Positions 1 to 6,280 of a DNA stretch of 10,699 nt are shown piece after piece. Where the stretch lies: assembly GCA_003477185.1 (NCBI GenBank), contig DMTJ01000120.1:1-10699 (forward strand), read 5' to 3'. The DNA is from Lentisphaeria bacterium (GTDB taxonomy: Bacteria; Verrucomicrobiota; Lentisphaeria; JABSQK01; UBA12247). Below the pieces are notes generated by a model that worked only from the letters and a program-made list of their open reading frames with translations, was not told where the DNA came from and did no database searches. Position 1 is the first letter of the stretch. Every line of letters starts with the position of its first letter. Position numbers and translations under genes: made by a program.

Positions 1-683
1 CGCGATGGGTGCATAAACTCCCGGTTCTTGTAATCGTAATGCCAGTTGGGGCCGGAGTAGTAGAATCCGATTCTAAGGTTGTTCTCACGGCAGGCATCGA
101 CATAGTCCTTCACCAGGTCACGTCCATCCATGTGGTCGCCGGTATCCCAGGTTCCATGCTCACTCGGCCAGAGGCAGTAGCCGTCGTGATGCCGTGTGGT
201 CAGCACCGCATATCCGAATCCCGCTTTTGACGCAGCGGCCATCCATTTGTCCGGCTCGTAGCTCTCCGGGTTCCATGTTTCCGCGACAGCAAACATATTC
301 TCCGGCAGCATGATTGTTCGTTTTGCCTTGGCCTTGGCTGCTGACCAGACCATCGCCCATGCATCGCCGTTGTTCGGTTTCACGCTCGCCGGGCCCCAGT
401 GCAAAAACAGCCCCAGTCCAGATTTTCGAAACCAGTCCCACTGCGGATGCTTCTCTGCCTCGACTTCCTTACCGCGGAGTTTCCGGTGCAAATTCTTCTT
501 GGCCCAGGCCTGAATCTCGCTCTGCGTCTTCCCTGCCCACGGCTTTTCGCCGGTCGACTGCTGAGTTTGTTGCTCAAGCGCAAACGGATCTTCCCCCAAG
601 CTCTCCTCTGCCTGCACATGGCTCGCGGATAAAACCACGGCCAGGGCTGCGAAGATCTTCAAGCTAAAACAGCGTGTCTTCAT
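1..683 (-). CDS. Alpha-L-fucosidase, GH29 family (N-terminal part; gene continues beyond the window)
   Basis: This would be a retaining exo-fucosidase that hydrolyses terminal alpha-L-fucosyl residues outside the cytoplasm. I read 227 residues by translating the minus strand from the ATG at 683; the frame is still open at base 1. A Sec-type signal peptide covers about residues 1-25 (KTRC start, hydrophobic IFAALAVVLSA core, probable cleavage after SHVQA). GH29 landmarks follow: WDWFRKSGLGLFLHWGP near residues 82-98 and TTRHHDGYCLWPS near 162-174, then DLVKDYVDACRENNLRIGFYYS, which is the usual strand-helix arrangement of the GH29 barrel. The catalytic nucleophile Asp (W-x-D motif) would lie outside the window. 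The start is well supported: AGGAG sits seven bases upstream. The product is separate from the GH29 domain of the large fusion gene and has a different N-terminus. The family call is firm; linkage specificity cannot be read. Confidence 0.93.
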   Translation of the reverse strand, partial: MKTRCFSLKIFAALAVVLSASHVQAEESLGEDPFALEQQTQQSTGEKPWAGKTQSEIQAWAKKNLHRKLRGKEVEAEKHPQWDWFRKSGLGLFLHWGPASVKPNNGDAWAMVWSAAKAKAKRTIMLPENMFAVAETWNPESYEPDKWMAAASKAGFGYAVLTTRHHDGYCLWPSEHGTWDTGDHMDGRDLVKDYVDACRENNLRIGFYYSGPNWHYDYKNREFMHPS

Positions 684-690
684 CAAATCA

Positions 691-695
691 CTCCT
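691..695 (-). promoter_or_regulatory. Ribosome binding site of the GH29 gene
   Basis: A perfect AGGAG core on the minus strand is separated by seven bases from the ATG at 683. It fixes the start of the partial GH29 gene and shows that translation begins independently of the sulfatase relic upstream. Confidence 0.75.
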
Positions 696-723
696 ATGCT
701 TAAAGCTTCTCCGCGCTCCATGT

Positions 724-739
724 GGGAATGTCTGTTCCC
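724..739 (-). other. Small hairpin between the sulfatase relic and the GH29 gene
   Basis: GGGAA and TTCCC form a perfect five-base-pair stem around a six-base loop. The stem overlaps the stop codon of the sulfatase relic and lies about 40 bases before the GH29 start. No U-run follows on the minus strand, so it is not a standard intrinsic terminator. It could be a weak transcript-processing hairpin or chance. Confidence 0.3.
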
Positions 740-900
740 TACAACTTGCTCTCATCACGCGCCGCCAGCTGATGTTCTTCAACCTGCGGCAAGCTTTCAT
801 TGACCATGAACGGCAGAACGGCCCCCCACCATTGGTCGCAAGATCTGCGCAACTGGTCGACCACTTCAGGATGCAAATGGCCACCGAGAGGACGTCGAGT
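739..900 (-). pseudogene. 3' end of a lost S1 sulfatase gene
   Basis: Reading the minus strand from 900 gives 53 codons ending in TAG at 739. They match the usual C-terminal tail of arylsulfatase A-like S1 enzymes: HPEVVDQLRRSCDQWWGAVLPFMVNE, then LPQVEEHQLAARDE. The helix with HPEVV...L...WW followed by P-x-MVNE is a family hallmark that I recognise from memory of homologues. The rest of the enzyme, including the formylglycine motif and metal ligands, is absent. Upstream, the frame runs into low-complexity codons of a palindromic repeat and then a stop about 90 bases further on. No start codon or ribosome binding site fits. The relic lies between the oxidoreductase gene and GH29 on the same strand, so the locus once carried a further sulfatase here. 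Overall identification is fairly sure; the exact 5' edge is uncertain by a few codons. Confidence 0.78.
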
Positions 901-902
901 TT

Positions 903-995
903 GTGGTTCGTAGTTGAGTGACGAAGCGAAGCGGAGTCGCGCCTCTTCGTGGCGCTTTTGGGAACGGCACTCCGCTGCGCTACGTCCCTAACCAC
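903..995. repeat. 93-base palindromic element (REP/MITE-like)
   Basis: The element begins GTGGTT (903-908) and ends AACCAC (990-995). Inside these ends the arms pair again: AGCGAAGCGGAGT on the left against AGCGCAGCGGAGT read from the right, with flanking GACG on both arms. The centre is a GCGCC/GGCGC stem (939-943 with 951-955) around TCTTCGT, followed by TTTT on the plus strand. The whole unit can fold into one long imperfect hairpin. It has no coding capacity, and no second copy is visible in this window. It touches the broken edge of the sulfatase relic, so insertion or recombination there is plausible. It may also end transcription downstream of the oxidoreductase gene. Whether it is a family of dispersed repeats in this genome is unknown from here. 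Confidence 0.6.
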
Positions 996-1039
996 ATACG
1001 GGAGTAACGCCGCGAAGCTGTTGTATGAGGCCGCATGGC

Positions 1040-2368
1040 TCACACGGTCGGCAGTTCGTAGCCCTCGCGTCGCGGGCGATCCTGCATCGCCTTGGCTTCG
1101 GAATCGCCGACAATTTGTTCTGCATTGGGATCCCACTTGATGGGACGTCCCAAGCGTTCGGCGATGCCCGCCAGCTGGCAGATCGTACCGGTGCGGTGAC
1201 CTACCGATGCTGGGCAAATGGGCGGTTTGCGCGACACAACGCTGTCTACGAAATTCTGGCGATGATTCTTGGATTCGTAGAGCTGAATGTCGTTCTCGGT
1301 AAAGCGGTGGCGCCGGAGTTCTTTCGGTAGGGTGTCGAACATCACCCGGCTGGCATGGACTTCGCCTTCGGACCCGATGAAACGAATCGATGGCTCCTTT
1401 TTCGGCTTCTCTTCTGCCACCGATTCCTGACCTCTCGGAGGTTTCCTATCCCGCCAAACCGTAGTGCCGTCGGCGTAGCGATAATGGTGGTACCCAGACC
1501 CTTCATAGCCCTTCGGAATAAACTCGACCGGGCCCGTATCGTCCCGACCGAGCGCCCATTGGATGATGTCGTAGTGATGCGCACCCCAGTCGCCAAACTT
1601 GCGATTGCCGTAATCCCAGTAACAGCGCCAGCCTCCACCGTATTTCGAGAGAGTACGATGATCGGTATAGTCATGAAATGGAGCTGGCCCCAGCCACAGG
1701 TCGTAATCAAGCCCGTCTGGAACCGGCTTGACGGGCGCGTTCTGAGGCGGTTGTGGCATACGGCCCAGTTGTGCGTAAATTTCTTTGACGTCGCCGATCA
1801 TCCCGTTGCGCACCAGCTCCGCGGCCTTGCGAAAATACACAGATGAGCGTTGCTGTGATCCCACCTGCACGATACGCCCATATTTCTGCTCCGCAGCCAG
1901 CACCGCCTTGCCCTCCTCGATCGTGAGGGTCATGGGTTTCTCGACGTACACGTCCTTGCCCGCCTTCATGGCGGCGATCGCGATCGCAGCGTGCCAATGG
2001 TCGGGTGTCGCGATGCATACGATATCTACATCCGGATTGTCCAGCACCTCCTCATAGTGAGGGGTCGCCATGACCGAAGTGGCGCCTTTGCCCTTCAGTA
2101 TCTTGAGCGCGCTATCCAACTTGGATTGACGCACATCACAAGCGGCGACCGCCTGAACCTCTTTCATGGAGGCAAAGCTTTTCAGGTGTCCTTTTGCGAT
2201 CAGGCCGGTCCCGATGAATCCGATCCCGATACGGGAATTGGCCGCTGCCTTCGCGGCATTCCCTAAGGTTTCCGCCCTTAGCACCATAGGCCCCGCCCAG
2301 GCGGCTCCTGCAGCAGTGACAGATTGTTTGAGGAAGGAACGTCGTGTGACATTGTTTTTCTTTTTCAT
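1040..2368 (-). CDS. Tat-exported Gfo/Idh/MocA family oxidoreductase
   Basis: A 442-residue NAD(P)-dependent sugar dehydrogenase-type protein. A twin-arginine signal (TRRSFLKQS at residues 8-16, then a hydrophobic stretch ending near PMVLRAE) suggests export already folded with its cofactor. The Rossmann dinucleotide site is GIGFIGTG (residues 48-55). The family motif EKP is at 143-145 ([10 protein letters not shown]). The second domain holds [17 protein letters not shown] (251-267), whose histidines are the expected catalytic region, and the C-terminus has the typical [24 protein letters not shown] block. It is full length for the exported subgroup. AAGGA sits six bases before the ATG. It begins 52 bases after the GH95 stop on the same strand, so the two are probably co-transcribed. 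It may oxidise fucose or another released sugar, or act in a redox-based deglycosylation; the substrate is not shown. Retention of EKP argues against GH109, which is related to this fold. Confidence 0.93.
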   Translation of the reverse strand: MKKKNNVTRRSFLKQSVTAAGAAWAGPMVLRAETLGNAAKAAANSRIGIGFIGTGLIAKGHLKSFASMKEVQAVAACDVRQSKLDSALKILKGKGATSVMATPHYEEVLDNPDVDIVCIATPDHWHAAIAIAAMKAGKDVYVEKPMTLTIEEGKAVLAAEQKYGRIVQVGSQQRSSVYFRKAAELVRNGMIGDVKEIYAQLGRMPQPPQNAPVKPVPDGLDYDLWLGPAPFHDYTDHRTLSKYGGGWRCYWDYGNRKFGDWGAHHYDIIQWALGRDDTGPVEFIPKGYEGSGYHHYRYADGTTVWRDRKPPRGQESVAEEKPKKEPSIRFIGSEGEVHASRVMFDTLPKELRRHRFTENDIQLYESKNHRQNFVDSVVSRKPPICPASVGHRTGTICQLAGIAERLGRPIKWDPNAEQIVGDSEAKAMQDRPRREGYELPTV

Positions 2369-2374
2369 ATTCTA

Positions 2375-2379
2375 TCCTT
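2375..2379 (-). promoter_or_regulatory. Ribosome binding site of the oxidoreductase gene
   Basis: AAGGA on the minus strand is six bases before the ATG at 2368. It supports this start, which also leaves the twin-arginine motif at the usual distance from the N-terminus. Confidence 0.65.
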
Positions 2380-2420
2380 GTTTTCCTGTTTGTGCGTGGA
2401 GAAACGGCGCTCGATTTTCG

Positions 2421-4808
2421 CTATTGGCCATTCCAGGTAATCGATGAGCCTTTCGCGACCGAGGCGGTCTTGGTGACAGTCCCGTAACGAAGCTTGAGCG
2501 CATTGCCGTTGAGTGAGCGAACGGTCGCTTCAGTTAATTGTCCATTTTGCCAGGCGATATCCACCTCAAAACCTCCGCGCGCGCGCAGGCCCATCACGGA
2601 GCCTGTGGCCCACGCCTTTGGCAGTGCGGGGAGTAATTCGATTTCACCGGCGTGACTTTGCACCAGCATCTCAGCGATCGCAGCAGTGCCTCCAAAGTTG
2701 CCATCTATTTGAAAGGGCGGGTGCGTATCCAAGAGATTGTCCAAGGTGCCCTTGGTCAGCAGCGTGCGCAGTAGTGTATGGGCACGTTCGCCATCGTGGA
2801 AGCGCGCCCAAAAGTTGGTCTTCCAGCCCATGCTCCACCCGGTGCTTCGATCACCGCGCGCTTCGAGCGACTTGCGTGCCGCGAGATAGAACTCGGGGGT
2901 GTCGTTCTTATTGATTTGCTTACCGGGGTACACCCCATAGAGATGCGAAACGTGGCGATGCTTAGGCTGCTTCTCGCGGTAGTCTTCGATCCACTCCATC
3001 AGGCGACCTGTCTTCTCGCTGATCTGCATGGGGGCGAGCTGTGCGAGTGCGGCTTTTATTTCTTCGCGAAATGCTGCATCGAACTCGCCGCTCGGATCGA
3101 GGATGCGGTTCGCCTCGAGCAGGCTGGTGAACAAGCCATGAATAATCTGCAAGTCCATTGTCGCGGCGTAAGTAAACAAGGACCCACTGCCATCTGCTTT
3201 GATAAAACTGTTCTCCGGTGAGTGAGAAGGATTCGTCACCAATCGCCCTGCGACCGGCGAGCCTTCAGGCGCTTCAACCAGAAAATCAAGAATGAACGCT
3301 GCTGAGCTTTTCATGACAGGATAGGCGCGCTCGCGGAGAAACTGTTCGTCGCCTGTGAACCAGTAATACTCCATAGCTTGGCGCACCAACCAGGCGGCCC
3401 CCATGGGCCAAACGCCATGCACGCCATCCGCAGGGGTAGTCTTGCCGTAAATATCAGAGAGGTGATGCACCACCCAACCATCAGCGCCATAGTGCAGTTT
3501 TGCTGTTTTCTCGCCATACGGCACCAGGCTCTCGATATAATCGAAATACGGGAGGTGGCACTCGGCGAGGTTGGCAACCTGTGCTGGCCAGTAGTTCATC
3601 TGAAAGTTGATATTTAGGTGGTAGTCACTATTCCAGGGGGCTCGATAATGTTGGCACCACTTGCCCTGCAAGTTGGCCGGCAAAGACCCAGGGCGAGAGC
3701 TGCTCATCAGCAGGTAGCGACCGAATTGAAAATAGAGCGCCTCAAGCTGCGGGTCCTGCGAGCCCTGCTTCATCGCCTTGAGACGTTCGTCGGTAGGCGA
3801 CTGCGGGGCATCGGTGCTGCCAAGATCGAGTTGGACACGATTGAACAACGTCTGGTGAGACTTCAGATGATCCGCCAGAATCGCATCGTAGGATTTCTGC
3901 GAGGTGGATTGGAAATAGGCTTTGCAGCGTTCTGTGGCATCAGCAGAATAGTCTTCAATACCGACATAGCTGGTCGCGCCCGTGATTAAAAGTGTGACTT
4001 CATCGGCATTGCGAACGATCAGCTTGCCGTCCTTCGTGGACACGCTACCGCCGTGAACCCGGGGAAAAAGCTGTGCCTCATACTGGATCGCCTGGAGTTT
4101 GCCCCGCATCACAAGCATGTTGCCCTTACCTTCGCTCATGACCGCATCCTTGCGAGCCAAGCGAGCCGTGAGATTGATTTGGCTCGGGCGATCTGCTGCC
4201 AGGCGAACCACGATCACTTGATCCGGCTCACTGACGAAGACATCGCGCGTGAAGGTCGTGCCATCAATTTCGTAGGTCGTGTGGGCGACGCCCGTGGTCA
4301 AGTCAAGTTCGCGACGATACTTAGCAACTTCATCTGGTTGGGAGAACTCCAGTACGAGATCCCCCAAGGTTTGATACGACTTCACCCTGTTCGGAATTCC
4401 CATCATGCTCTTGGAAGCCAACTTCTTAGCCTCCCCATTGCGGCCTTCGAACAGCAGACGTTGAATCTCTGGTAAGGCCTCCAGGGCTTTCGGATTATGA
4501 CGGTCGATGTAGGTGCCTTCCCACACAGTCTCCTCGTTGAACTGGATGCGTTCACGATCCACACCCCCGAAGACCATCGCAGCCATGCGGCCATTCCCAA
4601 CAGGAAGCGCATTCCTTTCCCAGTTTGCAGCCGGCTCGTCATACCAAAGCGTGAGTGGCTCATCGGGCGCGGAGGCCTTGCTGGTGAAATTGAGCTTTAC
4701 CGTGGGGTTGAGCGGTTCAGGCAACGGTTTTCTCGCCCAAGCGGGTTGGGAGAGCATGATTCCAATCAATAGAGAGCTGAGGGCGGTTTTAAACACAGTG
4801 GGTTCCAT
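2421..4808 (-). CDS. Alpha-L-fucosidase, GH95 family
   Basis: A 795-residue exported enzyme of the inverting GH95 family, which typically cleaves alpha-1,2-linked L-fucose (some members act on alpha-L-galactose). A Sec signal peptide spans about residues 1-25 ([15 protein letters not shown], cleavage before RKP). The N-terminal beta domain starts with [31 protein letters not shown] (53-82) and [11 protein letters not shown]. The (alpha/alpha)6 barrel carries [15 protein letters not shown] and [11 protein letters not shown], whose Asn399 and Asn401 correspond to the paired catalytic Asn of the Bifidobacterium enzyme. Glu605 in RLMEW is the likely general acid, and Asp702 in QIDGNFGG is also conserved. 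A C-terminal beta domain ends the chain. Length is normal and nothing essential is missing. The chosen ATG lacks a clear ribosome binding site. GTG at codon 5, with GGA seven bases upstream, is a possible alternative and would still leave a signal peptide. It heads a probable two-gene operon with the oxidoreductase. Confidence 0.95.
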   Translation of the reverse strand: MEPTVFKTALSSLLIGIMLSQPAWARKPLPEPLNPTVKLNFTSKASAPDEPLTLWYDEPAANWERNALPVGNGRMAAMVFGGVDRERIQFNEETVWEGTYIDRHNPKALEALPEIQRLLFEGRNGEAKKLASKSMMGIPNRVKSYQTLGDLVLEFSQPDEVAKYRRELDLTTGVAHTTYEIDGTTFTRDVFVSEPDQVIVVRLAADRPSQINLTARLARKDAVMSEGKGNMLVMRGKLQAIQYEAQLFPRVHGGSVSTKDGKLIVRNADEVTLLITGATSYVGIEDYSADATERCKAYFQSTSQKSYDAILADHLKSHQTLFNRVQLDLGSTDAPQSPTDERLKAMKQGSQDPQLEALYFQFGRYLLMSSSRPGSLPANLQGKWCQHYRAPWNSDYHLNINFQMNYWPAQVANLAECHLPYFDYIESLVPYGEKTAKLHYGADGWVVHHLSDIYGKTTPADGVHGVWPMGAAWLVRQAMEYYWFTGDEQFLRERAYPVMKSSAAFILDFLVEAPEGSPVAGRLVTNPSHSPENSFIKADGSGSLFTYAATMDLQIIHGLFTSLLEANRILDPSGEFDAAFREEIKAALAQLAPMQISEKTGRLMEWIEDYREKQPKHRHVSHLYGVYPGKQINKNDTPEFYLAARKSLEARGDRSTGWSMGWKTNFWARFHDGERAHTLLRTLLTKGTLDNLLDTHPPFQIDGNFGGTAAIAEMLVQSHAGEIELLPALPKAWATGSVMGLRARGGFEVDIAWQNGQLTEATVRSLNGNALKLRYGTVTKTASVAKGSSITWNGQ

Positions 4809-4876
4809 TAGGGTGGGACACTCAACACGAGTGCAGTAAGGGGGACGATTCTTCTACGCTATTTCAGACCGCCGGT

Positions 4877-4905
4877 TCTATGTATTGGGTTCGGCAATTT
4901 TTCAA
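4877..4905 (-). promoter_or_regulatory. Weak candidate promoter for the GH95 operon
   Basis: On the minus strand, TTGAAA (4905-4900) is followed after 17 bases by CATAGA (4882-4877), about 70 bases before the GH95 start. The -35 box is good but the -10 box matches at only three of six positions. The spacing is ideal. A weak promoter of this kind would fit control by an activator bound at the palindrome just upstream. This is inference only. Confidence 0.25.
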
Positions 4906-4919
4906 TTCCTGCAAATCCA

Positions 4920-4934
4920 TGCTCGATTCGAGCA
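4920..4934. promoter_or_regulatory. Perfect 15-base palindrome, candidate operator
   Basis: TGCTCGATTCGAGCA has seven-base arms around a single central base. It lies about 110 bases upstream of the GH95 start and 14 bases upstream of the candidate -35 box, a position typical of an activator site. No regulator gene is in the window. It could instead be a chance palindrome, and no second copy was noticed. Confidence 0.35.
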
Positions 4935-5074
4935 ATGGCCCATGTGTACATGCCGCCGGCATTCATCACCCGTGTCGTTCACCGGAGGTGTCGATCGGTT
5001 GGGAGCTCTGCGGCTCCGTCCCGCCGCATGGCTTAAAACGGCATAAAAATCGCCCCCAGCGTAGTTTCTTTGTG

Positions 5075-5711
5075 TCATCCGGCTCCCCGCCTTGATTGAG
5101 GAAAGGGCATGTTGGAACACATGAGTCGTTTTCCTGCGAGATTTCCGTCATCGCTCTGCTGCTGCATCCGGTCGGTTATCGCCGTTTTGATTGCCTGAAC
5201 TGTGGGGGGGGATTCTGGGGTGTCCGCCAGATTGTCCATCTGCCACGGATCCTGCTCTAAATCCAACAGTTGAACTGCCGGATAGAATTGAATGCGCTCG
5301 ACCAATAGCCCCACCCGGTAGCCAAGATCGGACAAGTGATGCACTGCGCTCCGCTGATCCGAATTCGTAGCAAGATGATTGCGAAACACACCATTGCGCT
5401 GCGGGAACAGTCCGGTATTCAACTCTGCCCGCGCCGGGGCGCAGGTAGCAGCCGTCACAAGCATGTTATCGAAGCCCCCCCTTCTTCGCCAGTCGGTCAA
5501 TATTCGGACTGGTTCCCGGATTCAGCGCGCCATAGCACCCCAAATGCGAAGCGCTGATATCATCGGCAAGCAGGATTAGAAAATTAGGTTTTTCCGGTGC
5601 CCCGGCCACCGCCGCTCCAGCGATCAAGAGCGTCGCGGCTAGTTTCAGGATAGATGTGCGGCGTGCAGGATGGAGTGGGCCGATTTTGACGCAGGGGAAC
5701 GCCACAGGCAT
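5075..5711 (-). pseudogene. S1 sulfatase, frameshifted and internally deleted
   Basis: The N-terminal half reads RRTSILKLAATLLIAGAAVAGA (signal peptide), then PNFLILLADDISASHLGCYGA with the metal-binding Asp pair, and PNIDRLAKKGG. A run of seven G on the minus strand (5481-5475) then throws the frame into an early stop. With one G fewer it continues GGFDNMLVTAATCAPARAEL, containing the formylglycine motif C-A-P-A-R, then TGLFPQRNGVFRNHL and HHLSDLGYRVGL. Near 5300-5312 the sequence jumps directly to VERIQFYPAVQLLDLEQDPWQMDNLAD, which is normally near the C-terminus of such enzymes. About 250-300 residues holding the remaining metal and substrate ligands are missing, with the frame kept. Even without the frameshift only about 211 residues would be made, so activity is not expected. 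The start is uncertain: ATG at 5711 has no ribosome binding site, and a longer frame opens at 5915. Confidence 0.88.
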
Positions 5712-5937
5712 GCCCGAAGGGCGCCTGCGTCCTACGATTGATCGGCCCTTGTCCGAAGGAGGCAGCGCTGCCTGCGCCAAGCCTCTAGGCGCTGCTCTGC
5801 TCGGTGTCAATGGCTGGGTGGGGAGAGCCTGTGCCTGGTGTTTTATTGGCGTCATTTCGCCCCCCTGCAGTCGTCGATTCTCTACGCGGTGTTCGGCTTG
5901 AGCGAACGTGCGCATCGCTTCAAAGCTATAGTGTAGA
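5712..5937. other. GC-rich palindrome-bearing region upstream of the broken sulfatase
   Basis: This stretch carries AGGCAGCGCTGCCT (5760-5773), a perfect 14-base palindrome, overlapped by other GCGCC/GGCGC stems such as the one around AAGCCTCTA just downstream. On the minus strand it stays open in frame with the sulfatase (from 5915), giving an arginine- and proline-rich leader such as APRGLAQAALPPSDKG and VGRRRPSGMPV. That does not resemble a signal peptide or any domain I know. I take it as a repeat or insertion next to the relic, not as coding sequence. Confidence 0.35.
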
Positions 5938-6022
5938 CCGGTATAACCGGAGAGGCAAGCGCTATAACCACGGATCTACGCCTCCTCGATGCTTTGGTTA
6001 TAGCGCTGTAACCAAGGTTGGA
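5938..6022. promoter_or_regulatory. Cluster of TAACC/GGTTA inverted repeats, candidate operator array
   Basis: CCGGTATAACCGG (5938-5950) is a palindrome with five-base arms. AGCGCTATAACCA (5958-5970) pairs perfectly over 13 bases with TGGTTATAGCGCT (5995-6007) across a 24-base gap. A further TAACC-AA-GGTT follows (6009-6018). Thus TAACC recurs three times, with its complement GGTTA once and a final GGTT half. The gap contains GGAGG when read on the minus strand. The cluster could be a multi-site operator for the now-broken sulfatase gene, an RNA hairpin in its leader, or the ends of a tiny mobile element. Confidence 0.45.
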
Positions 6023-6280
6023 GCGTTCTGGGGTTCAATGCGATAGTTGTCACCTCCATCACATGAAGGGCACTTGCACGCACACACACAGCCCCCACCA
6101 GAGTGATTTACAAAGTGTCATCTATTGATTCCTGGGGATTCCTATTCGTGCTGCAGCTTTTTGTTTTGGCGGCAGCAGGGTTATTCTCCTTAGGGCCCGG
6201 GCGGAAATCACGTTACATTTTGCTGCTGGGCATTTTGTCTCCTGGCAAGGCACCTGCGCTCCCAGCTCGGCGCTTTCTCT
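6023..6280. other. Intergenic stretch downstream of the fusion gene
   Basis: No convincing gene, RNA or terminator was found here. It includes a short CA-rich run near 6077-6091 and a GGGCCCGGGC block near 6193-6202. An AAGGAG-like sequence on the minus strand near 6190 is followed only by a 17-codon frame starting with CTG. No hairpin with a U-run follows the fusion-gene stop. Confidence 0.4.

Noticed and set aside
1040..2368. Assignment of the oxidoreductase as a GH109 glycosidase.
   Set aside because: GH109 enzymes share the fold and often a twin-arginine signal, but this protein keeps the EKP motif of ordinary Gfo/Idh/MocA oxidoreductases and lacks the GH109-like sequence I would expect around it.
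4935..5074. Possible small gene between the broken sulfatase and the GH95 promoter.
   Set aside because: The minus-strand frames here give unrecognisable, Arg- and Cys-rich translations with no ribosome binding site. A GCGGC/GCCGC stem is present near 5010-5030 but has no terminator U-run.
5475..5481. Programmed frameshifting or phase variation at the seven-G run in the sulfatase gene.
   Set aside because: Even with the frame restored, the gene lacks most of its catalytic domain through the deletion near 5300-5312, so switching would produce no working enzyme.
6077..6091. CA dinucleotide run as a microsatellite.
   Set aside because: It is only a few units long and lies in non-coding DNA, so it is not informative.
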